A stretch of 64,000 bases of DNA from Fusobacterium gastrosuis (GCF_900095285.1 NZ_LT607734.1:1752689-1816688), one strand, 5' to 3'. Positions 46,351 through 54,924 are shown, counted from the first letter of the stretch. Program-made: numbers and translations. Notes: generated by a model from the sequence alone, not told the origin.

Positions 46351-48119
46351 ATGTCAAATTCTATTTTAAAAAGTGACCAGAAAAAGTTCAATATTTTTCT
46401 TGGTGAATTTTTAAATAAGCTTAGTAATACACCTACTACTCAAATGATTTCAAAAGAGTTATTTGCTATGAAGAAAAAAGACTATGTTTTAATAAATAAT
46501 AATCTCTCTCTTCCAGAATTATCTCAAAATTTATTAGATGATATCATTCTTGAAAAAGACGAAATTTTTGAAATTTTAAATAAACTTTTTTCAAAAAATT
46601 CCAAATATAATAATAGTTTTCATAAAGCATTGCTAGATTCAAATTTATTCTCAACTATTATTAGTTCTAACTATGATTCAATTTTTGAAGACTATTTTTT
46701 TGATTTATTGAATAAACAAACTCCTTTTTCTATAAATAAAGATGAGGTTAATAAAATTTCATTTTATAAATTATATGGAGATTTTAACATTCCTGATAAG
46801 TTTGTCTTGTCTACACAAGATATTAAAAGACTAAAAATCTTAGACTTCTATACTCCATTTTGGAGAAAAATATCAGATGACTTATGTAAAAATCCTACTA
46901 TACTTTTTGGAATAAACTTTAGTGATTCAACAACTTTAGGTATACTAGACTTTATTTTTTCAAAAATAAAAAAACAACATCAACCTGTATATCTTTATAG
47001 TGATACTGCAATAAATTCAGAAATTACCCAAAATTTTATTGACACTTATTCAATTACAGTTATAGAAGGAAAAATGGATGAATTTTTAAATATTATTAAA
47101 AATTATTTCCCAGATTTACAAAAAGAAGAAGGTGATGCTCCTCTGATGGAGTATGCCTAACTAAAGAGGAAGAAATTCCTCAAATAATTGAAACAAAAGA
47201 AACTTCTCCAGAAATTTTTCCTCAATTACCATTTCAAAGTGAAGAGGTTAAAAATAATTCTATAATAGAAAATAATGATGTGTCTGAAATAAGAGAACCT
47301 GTTATAATTTCTCTAGATGAAAATGATTTTTTAGAAACTGCAACTGAAAAAAAATATAAAAAATTGGCTTTAGATAAATTCCCAATAAAATATAGCCTTT
47401 TTTCAAAGTATGTTTCTCCAGATAAAATAATTAATTTGGGTACTACTGAAGTAGATTTTGGATTTGAAAAACTAGCAAATGTTCAAGTTAGACTACTTGA
47501 ATATCCTAAATTTAATATGATTGAATTTAAAAAAAGAGAGTTCAAGATTTCTTTAGGAGTACATGAAAAAGGAACTATCTTACTTCGTTCCAATGATATG
47601 TTTGAATATGAAATATATAAGGATGTAAAAAATAGCAGACTTAAAGTTATTTTAGAATTTCTAATTAATTTATTTTCTGGTGCTTCTATTAAATTTCATC
47701 TTTCTAATGTCATATGTGATATACATTTTTTCAATCATAATGAAAGTTTTAAATTTAAAACTATCTTAGACACTTTAAATAGCTATGAAAACTTAGTAAA
47801 AGTTTATTCTTTGAATAAAAATAAGGACTTATCTAGTTCTAATAGTTCTTTTTATGATTTATGTATACTTGATTTATCTCTAGCTTCTCAGCCAATAGAT
47901 ACTTGGATAAATCTATCTATAAATAATATTTACAATTTAAAAATAGGAGATCTTTTGGTCATAAATAGAATTCATAAGTTTAATTTAAAAAATATAGCTT
48001 TTAACTTAGTTGAAAAAATTGAATTAAAAAATCCTTTGGAAGAAAAAGAGTTAAGGAATAATAGAGTTCAATTAAACAACAGAACAGTTAAAATAAGTTT
48101 TGAAAAGATAAAAAAGTAG
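46351..48119 (+). pseudogene. SIR2-like domain protein, broken by one frame shift
   Basis: The first frame (46351-47160) encodes a SIR2-like domain. IISSNYDSIFEDYF (N107, D109) matches the TNYD block, KISFYKLYGDF matches the KLHGD block, and FGINFSDST matches the FIGYSLSDP block. The usual catalytic His of KLHGD is a Tyr here (Y142), and the Gly-rich NAD loop GAGxS appears as NNNLS (49-53). The fold is thus recognisable but degenerate, perhaps inactive. A second frame, open from 47136 to 48119, carries an acidic linker (IPQIIETKETSPEIFPQ) and an uncharacterised C-terminal domain. It needs one missing base between 47136 and 47157 to be joined. GGAGGGG precedes the ATG. The next gene encodes a RelA/SpoT synthetase. 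Confidence 0.7.
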
Positions 48120-48134
48120 TAAAGGAGCTTATTA

Positions 48135-48917
48135 ATGTACAATCATTTAGATAAACAACAATTTTTTAAAGAATTTTCAATTGATGAAAACTATTTTAAT
48201 TCAACTGGTTTAGATTGGGAAGAACTTGTAAAAATTTATAATGACTATACTTCACTTGTCAGTTTATTAGAAAAAGAGGCTGGACATATAGTTTCTAAGT
48301 TAATTGATGTTTCTTCTGTGCACTCTGTTAGAAGAAGAGTTAAAAAGCCAACTCATTTAATTGAAAAAATCATTAGAAAAGGAAAAAAATATAAAGATAA
48401 AAATATTTCTGTCGAAAATTATAAAGAAATTGTAACTGATTTAATTGGTATTAGAGTTCTTCACTTATTCAAAGACGATTGGAGAAATATCCACAATGAA
48501 ATCATTGATTTATGGGATTTACAAGAAACTCCTCAAGTTAATGTAAGAAGAGGAGATTACAATATGGCTCAATTCGAGGAAAGTATAAAAGACTTGAATT
48601 GTGAAATCATAGTTAGAGAACACGGATATAGATCTGTACACTATTTAATTAGAATAAATATTACAAAATCAGTTAATATCTTAGTTGAAATTCAAGTGAG
48701 AACAGTTTTTGAAGAGGCTTGGAGTGAAATAGATCATATCATGAGATATCCCTATGATGTTGATAACCCTATAATCACTGAATATTTAGGTATATTTAAT
48801 CGTATTGTTGGTTCTGCCGATGAAATGGGAACTTTTTTAAAAAAAGTAAAAAAGAATTTTTCTAATAATAAAGATATCCCAGATTTAGAAAGAGAATTAG
48901 ATATGAAATTTAGATAA
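48135..48917 (+). CDS. RelA/SpoT-domain nucleotide pyrophosphokinase
   Basis: The 260-residue protein has an apparently active RelA/SpoT synthetase domain: RRRVKKPTHLIEKI, TDLIGIRVLHLF with metal-ligand-type D102, EHGYRSVHYLI and EIQVRTVFEEAWSEIDH (E185). It lacks the HD hydrolase and long regulatory domains of RelA and SpoT, like small alarmone synthetases or toxSAS toxins. AAAGGAG precedes the ATG. It starts 15 bp after the SIR2-like gene's stop and is followed by a terminator. Product could be (p)ppGpp, (p)ppApp or tRNA pyrophosphorylation; I cannot tell. Confidence 0.82.
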   Translation: MYNHLDKQQFFKEFSIDENYFNSTGLDWEELVKIYNDYTSLVSLLEKEAGHIVSKLIDVSSVHSVRRRVKKPTHLIEKIIRKGKKYKDKNISVENYKEIVTDLIGIRVLHLFKDDWRNIHNEIIDLWDLQETPQVNVRRGDYNMAQFEESIKDLNCEIIVREHGYRSVHYLIRINITKSVNILVEIQVRTVFEEAWSEIDHIMRYPYDVDNPIITEYLGIFNRIVGSADEMGTFLKKVKKNFSNNKDIPDLERELDMKFR

Positions 48918-48958
48918 ATAAAAAAACTATAAAAATATATTATTTCTATATAAATATA

Positions 48959-49018
48959 AAAGGGCTAGTTAAAGTGCTAAAATCTTATCTCTAAAATTTT
49001 GACACTTTATAGCCCTTA
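48959..49018. terminator. Long imperfect terminator hairpin after the RelA/SpoT gene
   Basis: AAGGGCTA and AAAGTG on the left pair with CACTTTATAGCCCTT on the right, with internal mismatches and further AAAAT/ATTTT pairing. It lies between the rightward synthetase and the leftward pxpC gene, so it probably serves both. Confidence 0.6.
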
Positions 49019-49027
49019 TTTTTATAC

Positions 49028-50041
49028 TTATTTTAATCGATTTCCAAATAATTTTTTTAAAACCTTTAATTCTTTTTCAGAATATCTTTTTTTATTAGCA
49101 ATATTTAAACTATCCCTTATCTCATCCAATTTTTTATAAAAATTAATGTATTCTTGCTGTGCTTCTTCGATATCTAACTGCTTAAATTTAATTTTGTGTC
49201 CAAAAGACATTTGAGCTAATTTAGGTAAATCTGCTTTTATAACTGTTCCTATTTTAGTGTATCCACCTGTTGTTTGTCTGTCTGCTAACAATATTATTGG
49301 CTTACCATTTCCTGGAACCTGTATCGAACCGAATACTGCTGCATCTGATATTATATCTGCTTTATCTTTGTGTTCTATTGCTTCCCCTTCCAATCTCATT
49401 CCCATTCTATCAGCTTCTTTAGTTACTTCATATTCGCTTGTTAAAAAAGTATCTATACCTTTTTTGGTAAAATAATCATCTTGAGGTCCTAAAACAATTT
49501 TAATTTCTTCAAAATTAGAATAAGATGGAATATATTTAGAGTTTAAGCTTCTTCTTTTTTTTATAATTTTAGGATTCTTTATTTCAATTATATCTCCCAT
49601 TTTTAATTGTCTTCCATTAAAGCCACCCAATTTTGATTTTAGAAGAGTAGATTTACTTCCATTAACAAATGGAACATCTATTTCTCCAGCAAAAGCTATA
49701 TAAGCTCTTGCACCTGCTTTTATATTTGAAAAAGAAAGTATGTCACCTTTTCTTATGTTTACACTGGTCCACATAGCTATATCTTGATTATTGATTTTAG
49801 GTGTTAAATTAGCACCTGTTATTGCTATCGTGATATCAAAATCAAATTCTAAAGATGGTCCCAAATAAGGAATTTCCAAAACAGCATTATTTTTATCTGC
49901 ATCTACAAGAAAATTCCCAACTGTGAATGCAAATTCATCCATTACTCCAGAAACAGGAATTCCATATTGTTGATATCCTATTCTTCCTATATCTTGGACA
50001 GTTACACACAAACCAGGCTTTTGTACTCTTATACTAGGCAT
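49028..50041 (-). CDS. pxpC: 5-oxoprolinase subunit C
   Basis: The 337-residue protein is the biotin-dependent-carboxyltransferase-fold subunit PxpC. Motifs include IRVQKPGLCVTVQDIGRIGYQQYGIPVSGVMDEFAF and the PGNGKPIILLADRQTTGGYTKIG segment. With PxpA and PxpB it hydrolyses 5-oxoproline to glutamate using ATP. Its start overlaps the pxpB end by eight bases. Confidence 0.92.
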   Translation of the reverse strand: MPSIRVQKPGLCVTVQDIGRIGYQQYGIPVSGVMDEFAFTVGNFLVDADKNNAVLEIPYLGPSLEFDFDITIAITGANLTPKINNQDIAMWTSVNIRKGDILSFSNIKAGARAYIAFAGEIDVPFVNGSKSTLLKSKLGGFNGRQLKMGDIIEIKNPKIIKKRRSLNSKYIPSYSNFEEIKIVLGPQDDYFTKKGIDTFLTSEYEVTKEADRMGMRLEGEAIEHKDKADIISDAAVFGSIQVPGNGKPIILLADRQTTGGYTKIGTVIKADLPKLAQMSFGHKIKFKQLDIEEAQQEYINFYKKLDEIRDSLNIANKKRYSEKELKVLKKLFGNRLK

Positions 50042-50789
50042 TTAACTCACCTCTTTTTATTCTACGAATTTTTACAGTATATTTCCCTTCTTGAACTTCT
50101 TTTTCAATTTTTTTATATTCTGCTTCATCAATTGAAATATATCTGATATAGTCACCTGAGCTTATATAAACTGGTGTACTACTTTCAGGGTTATACAATT
50201 TTAACGGTGTTCTTCCTATTATTCTCCATCCTCCTGGTGAAAGTGAAGGATACATCCCTGTTTGTTTTCCTGCTATCCCTACTGAACCCGGAAATATTTG
50301 TAATCTCGGACTTTCTAATCTAGGTGTCGCTATTTTTTCACTCATTCCTCCAAGATATGTAAATCCCGGCATAAAACCTAGCATATATACTAAATAGTCA
50401 GTCCCTGTATGAATTTTTATTACTTCTTCTTTAGTTAGATTGTTATGCTTAGCAACATATTCTAAATCAGGTCCATACTCGTCATTATATAAAGTTGGTA
50501 TTTCAATTAAGGTTATTTCATCTGATTCTGTTGATTCTGAGGCTAATTTAAGCAAGTCCTCTACCTTAGATTTTAATTCTTTATAAGAAATTTTACATGG
50601 GTCATAACTTACAAGCATTGAACAATAAGTTGGAACCATTTCAATCAGCCCATCTATATTTTGCTCTTTCAAATCTTCTATCATTTTCCTAATTTTTTTA
50701 TTAATTTCAGGAGAAATCTCATTTCCAAATTGTATTACAAATGAGCAATCACCTGCTAATAAAAATTTAATATCTCCCATTTTTACCAC
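50034..50789 (-). CDS. pxpB: 5-oxoprolinase subunit B
   Basis: The 251-residue protein is PxpB (KipI-type allophanate hydrolase subunit 1). It contains SFVIQFGNEISPEINKKI, LVYMLGFMPGFTYLGGMSE and GSVGIAGKQTGMYPSLSPGGWRIIGRTPLKLY. It pairs with PxpC. Two bases separate it from the NRAMP-like gene, and it overlaps pxpC by eight. Confidence 0.92.
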   Translation of the reverse strand: MVKMGDIKFLLAGDCSFVIQFGNEISPEINKKIRKMIEDLKEQNIDGLIEMVPTYCSMLVSYDPCKISYKELKSKVEDLLKLASESTESDEITLIEIPTLYNDEYGPDLEYVAKHNNLTKEEVIKIHTGTDYLVYMLGFMPGFTYLGGMSEKIATPRLESPRLQIFPGSVGIAGKQTGMYPSLSPGGWRIIGRTPLKLYNPESSTPVYISSGDYIRYISIDEAEYKKIEKEVQEGKYTVKIRRIKRGELNA

Positions 50790-50791
50790 CT

Positions 50792-51988
50792 CTAACTATT
50801 AAATAATGTCATTAAACTCTTTAATGAAGTCATTCCTATATAAGCTGTAAAAATTACAACTACCCATCCAAGCAAGAATAATATTTGTGAATGCTTATAT
50901 TCATTAACTATGCTCTTCTTTTTACTTGCAACTAAAGCTATGGCTAAAGTTATAGGAAGTATTAATCCATTTAGTGAACCTGCAAGCACAAGAAGTTTTG
51001 CTGGTTTTCCTAATACTGTTAAAATAAAAGTAGATGATACTATAAATAATATAATGAATAAATTTTCATATTTAGCTACAATTTTAAATAAAGTTTTTAA
51101 GAAAGATACGCTCGTATATGCTGCTCCAACTATTGATGTCAATGCAGCAGCTAAAAATACTAAACCAAATATCTTATATCCCAATGTACCTGCTGCTATT
51201 TTAAAGGCATCTGCTGCAGGATTTGCAGGATCTAGGTCATGTCCTAAAGTAACTACTCCTAAAACTGCAAGAAATAAGAAAATTCTTACTACTGTTGCAA
51301 CTCCTATTCCAAGCATTGCTGATCTATTTACTTGGTCCAAATTTTCTTCTCCAACAATTCCAGCATCTATAAGTCTATGCCCACCTGAGAAAATAATATA
51401 TCCTCCAACTGTTCCACCTATAAGAGTTATTATTGCCATAAAATTAATTTGAGATGGCATAAAAGTTTCTCTTGCCGCCATCGCAACCGGTGGATTTGTG
51501 GAAAATGCTACATATCCTATAAGAAGTATCATCATTGCCCCCAGAATTTGTGTCATTTTGTCCATAATCTTTGAACCATTTTTAGAAACAAATATAATAA
51601 CTCCTAAAGCACCACTTATAATTGCTCCTGTTGTCAAATCTAGGTCAAAAACAACTTGGAATCCCAATGCTGCCCCTCCAACATTTCCTATATTAAATGC
51701 AAGTCCTCCTAAACATACCAAAAAAGTAATAAAATATCCTAATCCTGGAAATACTGCATTTGCTAAATCTTGTCCTCTTTTTTTAGAAACTGCCAGAATT
51801 CTCCATACATTTAATTGTGCTATAAAAGACATAATTACAGAAATTGCTATTACAAAGGCAAAAGTAGCTCCCATATCTTTAGTAAACTTTGCAGTTTGAG
51901 TCATAAAACCTGGTCCTATTGCCGATGTTGCCATTAAAAATGCTGCCCCTAGAAGTACTGAAAGATTTTTATTTTTCATATATTGCAC
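50792..51988 (-). CDS. NRAMP-fold transporter without the metal-binding motif, in the pxp operon
   Basis: The 398-residue protein has about eleven hydrophobic segments and an NRAMP-like start. The NRAMP metal motif DPGN is replaced by GPGF (SAIGPGFMTQT), and the MPH motif of helix 6 is replaced by FSGGHRL. A divalent-metal role is therefore unlikely. The position inside pxpA-X-pxpB-pxpC suggests uptake of 5-oxoproline or a related compound. That is an inference from context. Confidence 0.8.
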   Translation of the reverse strand: MQYMKNKNLSVLLGAAFLMATSAIGPGFMTQTAKFTKDMGATFAFVIAISVIMSFIAQLNVWRILAVSKKRGQDLANAVFPGLGYFITFLVCLGGLAFNIGNVGGAALGFQVVFDLDLTTGAIISGALGVIIFVSKNGSKIMDKMTQILGAMMILLIGYVAFSTNPPVAMAARETFMPSQINFMAIITLIGGTVGGYIIFSGGHRLIDAGIVGEENLDQVNRSAMLGIGVATVVRIFLFLAVLGVVTLGHDLDPANPAADAFKIAAGTLGYKIFGLVFLAAALTSIVGAAYTSVSFLKTLFKIVAKYENLFIILFIVSSTFILTVLGKPAKLLVLAGSLNGLILPITLAIALVASKKKSIVNEYKHSQILFLLGWVVVIFTAYIGMTSLKSLMTLFNS

Positions 51989-52005
51989 TCTCCCTAATTT
52001 ATATT

Positions 52006-52779
52006 TTATTTTATAAATTTATTTAAAGATTGAACTTCAATTCCACTTTCAATCAATGATTTTCTTATTTTTTCAACAAATTCAATAGCTTTTGGATTAT
52101 CTCCATGTACACATATTGAATCTGCATTTATATCAATTTCTTCACCATTTACAGCTGTTACTTTTTTAGTTTTTACCATTTTTATTACTCTTGCTATCGC
52201 TTCATCTGGATCTTTTACAAAAGCTCCAGGCAATTTTCTATTCACTAAAGTTCCGTCTGCATTATATCCTCTATCAGCAAAAACTTCCTCAGCTACTCTC
52301 AATCCTCTTCTTTTTGCTTCTTTAGCCATATAGCTTCCACTTAAAATCATTACAATTATATTTTTATCAAATTGCTCTATTCCATCTAAAACTGCATCTG
52401 CAAGTTTAGGATCTACTGCTGCTGAATTATAAAAGCCTCCATGTAATTTCATATGTTGAATTTTAACTCCATTAGCTTTTGCAAATCCTTCTAAAGCACC
52501 TAATTGATACAACATATATGCTCTTGCTTCATCTGGTGTTATATCCATTTTTCTTCTTCCAAATCCCAATAGATCTGGATATCCTGGATGAGCACCGATT
52601 TCTACTCCATTTTCTTTTGCAAATTTGACTGTCTTGTCCATTATAAGAGGATCACCTGCATGCCAGCCACAAGCTACATTTACACTTGTAACACATTTCA
52701 TAATCTCTTCATCTAATCCCATCTTATAACTTCCAAATCCTTCACCAATATCACTGTTTAAATCTACATAGTATTTCAT
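52006..52779 (-). CDS. pxpA: 5-oxoprolinase subunit A (LamB/YcsF)
   Basis: The 257-residue protein is Pxp[56 protein letters not shown] and [11 protein letters not shown]. It is the first gene of the operon. AAGGAGGG lies just before the ATG. Its promoter, at 52810-52838, is intact just beside the transposon. Confidence 0.95.
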   Translation of the reverse strand: MKYYVDLNSDIGEGFGSYKMGLDEEIMKCVTSVNVACGWHAGDPLIMDKTVKFAKENGVEIGAHPGYPDLLGFGRRKMDITPDEARAYMLYQLGALEGFAKANGVKIQHMKLHGGFYNSAAVDPKLADAVLDGIEQFDKNIIVMILSGSYMAKEAKRRGLRVAEEVFADRGYNADGTLVNRKLPGAFVKDPDEAIARVIKMVKTKKVTAVNGEEIDINADSICVHGDNPKAIEFVEKIRKSLIESGIEVQSLNKFIK

Positions 52780-52809
52780 AGAACCCTCCTTATTTAAAAA
52801 GTATGCTTA

Positions 52810-52838
52810 ATTATATTCTAAATTCGACTATTCGTCAA
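52810..52838 (-). promoter_or_regulatory. Promoter of the pxp operon
   Basis: Leftward, TTGACG (52838-52833) is separated by 17 bp from TATAAT (52815-52810), about 30 bp upstream of the pxpA start. It is a good sigma-70 promoter. The 8-bp target duplication of the transposon begins nine bases upstream of the -35 box, so the promoter itself is undamaged. Confidence 0.7.
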
Positions 52839-52846
52839 TAAAATAA

Positions 52847-52854
52847 TTATAATA
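52847..52854. repeat. Target site duplication, left copy
   Basis: TTATAATA directly adjoins the left end of the transposon and is repeated exactly at 54580-54587. Eight bases is the duplication length expected of IS1595-family insertions. Confidence 0.9.
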
Positions 52855-52879
52855 GGCTATGTCACAACAAACAGTTGAT
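52855..52879 (+). repeat. Left terminal inverted repeat of the transposon
   Basis: These 25 bases match the reverse complement of 54555-54579 at 22 positions, with mismatches at bases 5, 18 and 19. They include the conserved TGTCACAACAAA core. Confidence 0.88.
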
Positions 52880-52894
52880 AAATAGCCATTTTTA

Positions 52895-52918
52895 TAGGGG
52901 AGTATCAGAACTCCCCTA
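52895..52918. other. Perfect stem-loop between the transposon end and lnu(C)
   Basis: TAGGGGAGT (52895-52903) pairs perfectly with ACTCCCCTA (52910-52918) over ATCAGA. AACAGT and ACTGTT flank it at a distance and could extend the fold. It lies downstream of the lnu(C) stop. It may be a weak terminator for lnu(C) or a transfer-related site. I cannot decide. Confidence 0.5.
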
Positions 52919-52935
52919 CAAACTGTTATTTGCAG

Positions 52936-53430
52936 TTATCTATACTCATTTGGAATTTCGATATGAAATGTCTCACACAATAACTTCACATCATGTGCAT
53001 CATTTTCATCAAACTCGTATCCCAGATGGAACATTACTTGACTATATGGTTCAATACAGGAAACCTCTATTTCCTCAATTCTTCCTTTACCCGAAAAAGT
53101 TTCTACCGGAAAACAATCCCCATCATAAAGAATTTCACCTTCGTCCGTATATTCAAAACAATGCAAATCAATAATTCTGTTTTTCAAATCTTCCCATACA
53201 GTATGGTTCAATGTTGTATATTCCATCTTAATCTCATAAAAGCCATTAGCTTTCATTATTTCTATAAAGTTCTGATAATCGTTCTTTTCTACAAAAATGT
53301 CAATATCATTATGGGCTCTTGACTGATATCCAAGAAGAGCATCTACACCCCAGCCACCATCAAGAAAGACTTTAATCTCCGCATCTATTGCAAATTGAAG
53401 AATCTGTTTTACATCTGTTATATTGACCAT
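52936..53430 (-). CDS. lnu(C): Lincosamide nucleotidyltransferase Lnu(C)
   Basis: The 164-residue protein inactivates lincomycin and clindamycin by adding a nucleotide. It has VFLDGGWGVDALLG and HNDIDIFV, the GGWGVD and DxD motifs of the nucleotidyltransferase fold, and length matching Lnu(C). I place the start at MVNITD (53430); a longer frame to 53499 has no ribosome binding site support and would overlap the transposase. It is read leftward after the transposase, 23 bp away, pointing toward pxpA. Confidence 0.92.
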   Translation of the reverse strand: MVNITDVKQILQFAIDAEIKVFLDGGWGVDALLGYQSRAHNDIDIFVEKNDYQNFIEIMKANGFYEIKMEYTTLNHTVWEDLKNRIIDLHCFEYTDEGEILYDGDCFPVETFSGKGRIEEIEVSCIEPYSQVMFHLGYEFDENDAHDVKLLCETFHIEIPNEYR

Positions 53431-53453
53431 CTTATCATCTCCACAAATTCTAA

Positions 53454-54491
53454 TTAGGCGACCAGAGGAACTGCTGGTCTGTTTGATAAATCTCTGCATT
53501 TAGCAGTTTTCAATGTTGCCAAAACGAAAGTTAAGAAGATGTTCCTTTTCTCCATGTCGCTTTCTTTGGCGTAATTTACAAGGTTATTCCACACAAGATA
53601 GTTGTTCAGATACTTGGTAGAAACACCGTTAAAGCCACGCATAAACCTCTTTAGCTGGCTATGGTAGCTATTGATATGTTGGATATTATAAATGCCTTTC
53701 TTGGCTTTGCCAGTCTTTAACTGCACAAGGTCAATGCCATTGGCATTTGTAAATCTCACATAGGAGTTCATCTTGTCCGTAACAAGAGTGGAATTGGTCT
53801 TAATCCTACCATCATAAATATGATGTAAATCTCTTGTAGAAACTCTACCAGTATTCGTAATCTTGGAGATAGACAAGCCATTCCTATTAACCGCACAAGG
53901 AACACATACCTTTTCTTGGGACAAGCCTCTGATATGTGTAGAATGACCACGCTTATGAGCCTTGCGTGGCATAGCAAATGTCTTACTCTTGCTATGATTG
54001 CCCTTGTACGAGATGGCGAAAAAAGTTTCGTCAGCCTCAATAATGCCGTCAAGGGTAACATCGTCTGCCATATTCTGAAGTGCATCCAAAATCTTGTGTC
54101 TCCAAAGGAATGCGGTGTTTCTGTGAATCCCACAAGCAACAGCAGTCTTACGAATGGATAAGCCATTCATCATACAATCAATGTACTGCTCCCACACGGA
54201 CAAGTCTTTTCTTGTACCAGACACAATGGAGTTCGTAGCAATCACGAAGGACTTGCCACAATCCTTACATACATATCGCTGTGTGCCATCTTTACGATGA
54301 CCATTGCGAACCACATGGATACAGCCACAAAGAGGGCATACACGACCATTTGCAAAGCGTTCCTTTGCTACGAAATCTTCAATATTCAAAGACTTTACAA
54401 AGGCAGGACTTAAAAGCATTGTTTTAAGGCTTTCCTGCTCTGCGACAGTCAACTTACCGATAATATCTAATGCGTCTTTGATAGTAGGCAT
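53454..54491 (-). CDS. IS1595-family (ISXO2-like) transposase
   Basis: The 345-residue protein has a zinc ribbon (about residues 52-80, CPLCG...CKDCGKSF). The ISXO2-like catalytic domain follows, with EADETFFAIS, VTDKMNSYVRF and NSYHSQLKRFMRGFNGV. I start it at ATG 54491, because GGAGG lies nine bases before it and the codon three positions upstream is TTG. It moves the element by cut-and-paste or copy-type transposition with 8-bp duplication. Confidence 0.93.
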   Translation of the reverse strand: MPTIKDALDIIGKLTVAEQESLKTMLLSPAFVKSLNIEDFVAKERFANGRVCPLCGCIHVVRNGHRKDGTQRYVCKDCGKSFVIATNSIVSGTRKDLSVWEQYIDCMMNGLSIRKTAVACGIHRNTAFLWRHKILDALQNMADDVTLDGIIEADETFFAISYKGNHSKSKTFAMPRKAHKRGHSTHIRGLSQEKVCVPCAVNRNGLSISKITNTGRVSTRDLHHIYDGRIKTNSTLVTDKMNSYVRFTNANGIDLVQLKTGKAKKGIYNIQHINSYHSQLKRFMRGFNGVSTKYLNNYLVWNNLVNYAKESDMEKRNIFLTFVLATLKTAKCRDLSNRPAVPLVA

Positions 54492-54554
54492 ATCCAATTA
54501 CCTCCTTCGGTGGTACTGTTTCTTACTATTATTATACGCTATTTCTCGTCAAAA

Positions 54555-54579
54555 ATCAACCATTTGTTGTGACAGAGCC
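54555..54579 (-). repeat. Right terminal inverted repeat of the transposon
   Basis: Read leftward, the sequence starts GGCTCTGTCACAACAAATGG and matches the left end at 22 of 25 bases. The element ends at 54579, directly before the second target duplication. Confidence 0.88.
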
Positions 54580-54587
54580 TTATAATA
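54580..54587. repeat. Target site duplication, right copy
   Basis: TTATAATA follows the right inverted repeat and is identical to 52847-52854. From here to the tRNA at 54826 the sequence is AT-rich with no gene visible. Confidence 0.9.
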
Positions 54588-54787
54588 ATCGAAAAAAGAA
54601 CATTTTTCATACTTTAGTTATGGTTAAAATTTGTTAAATCATTGTAAACAGATAAGTCATCTTCTTTTTTTATGGACTATTGTATCAAATATTTGAATTA
54701 CATTTATTTTTTTTATTAATATATATTTTTTTTAATATTTTTTATTTATATTTTAGTTGAATTTAAAAGTGTTCAAATTTTAAAAAT

Positions 54788-54816
54788 TTGACAGAGAAAA
54801 AAATATATGATATTCT
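54788..54816 (+). promoter_or_regulatory. Promoter of tRNA-Arg
   Basis: TTGACA (54788-54793) is separated by 17 bp from TATTCT (54811-54816). It lies 10 bp before the tRNA start, as expected for a stable RNA promoter. Confidence 0.7.
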
Positions 54817-54825
54817 TATCTATGT

Positions 54826-54902
54826 GCATCTATAGCTCAACTGGATAGAGCATCTGACTACGGATCAGAAGGTTGTGGGTTCGACCCCTGCTAGGTGCGC
54901 CA
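54826..54902 (+). tRNA. tRNA-Arg (ACG)
   Basis: The 77-nt sequence folds as a cloverleaf. The acceptor stem GCATCTA pairs with TAGGTGC, the D stem is GAGC/GCTC, and the anticodon stem TCTGA/TCAGA surrounds the loop CTACGGA with anticodon ACG. The T stem and loop contain TTCGACC. The 3' CCA is encoded at 54900-54902. Genes on both sides are not disrupted by the nearby transposon, and there is no sign of integration into the tRNA. Confidence 0.95.
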
Positions 54903-54924
54903 TATTAACTATAATTTTTTCATT

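Larger units (their letters stand above)
52855..54579. mobile_element. IS1595-type transposon carrying lnu(C), MTnSag1-like
   Basis: The 1725-bp element starts GGCTATGTCACAACAAA and ends with the near-complementary TTTGTTGTGACAGAGCC. It is flanked by an exact 8-bp duplication. It carries a transposase and a lincosamide nucleotidyltransferase in the same direction. From memory, this is the composition and approximate size of the mobilizable streptococcal element MTnSag1 (ISSag10 transposase plus lnu(C)). Its base composition is visibly less AT-rich than the flanking chromosome, so it looks newly acquired. Identity to MTnSag1 needs an alignment. Confidence 0.92.

Noticed and set aside
47133..47160. 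Programmed ribosomal frameshift in the SIR2-like gene
   Set aside because: No X-XXY-YYZ slippery heptamer is visible in the overlap, and a stop lies in the -1 frame just before it.
52895..52918. Transposon stem-loop as a transfer origin
   Set aside because: A stem of this kind could be a terminator as well. I found no relaxase-nick motif that I can support, so I only report the fold.
53431..53499. N-terminal extension of lnu(C) to 187 residues
   Set aside because: It has no ribosome binding site of its own and overlaps the transposase. The length from 53430 matches Lnu(C).
54826..54902. tRNA-Arg as the attachment site of the nearby transposon
   Set aside because: The transposon ends 247 bp away with its own duplication and inverted repeats. 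IS1595 elements do not target tRNA genes.
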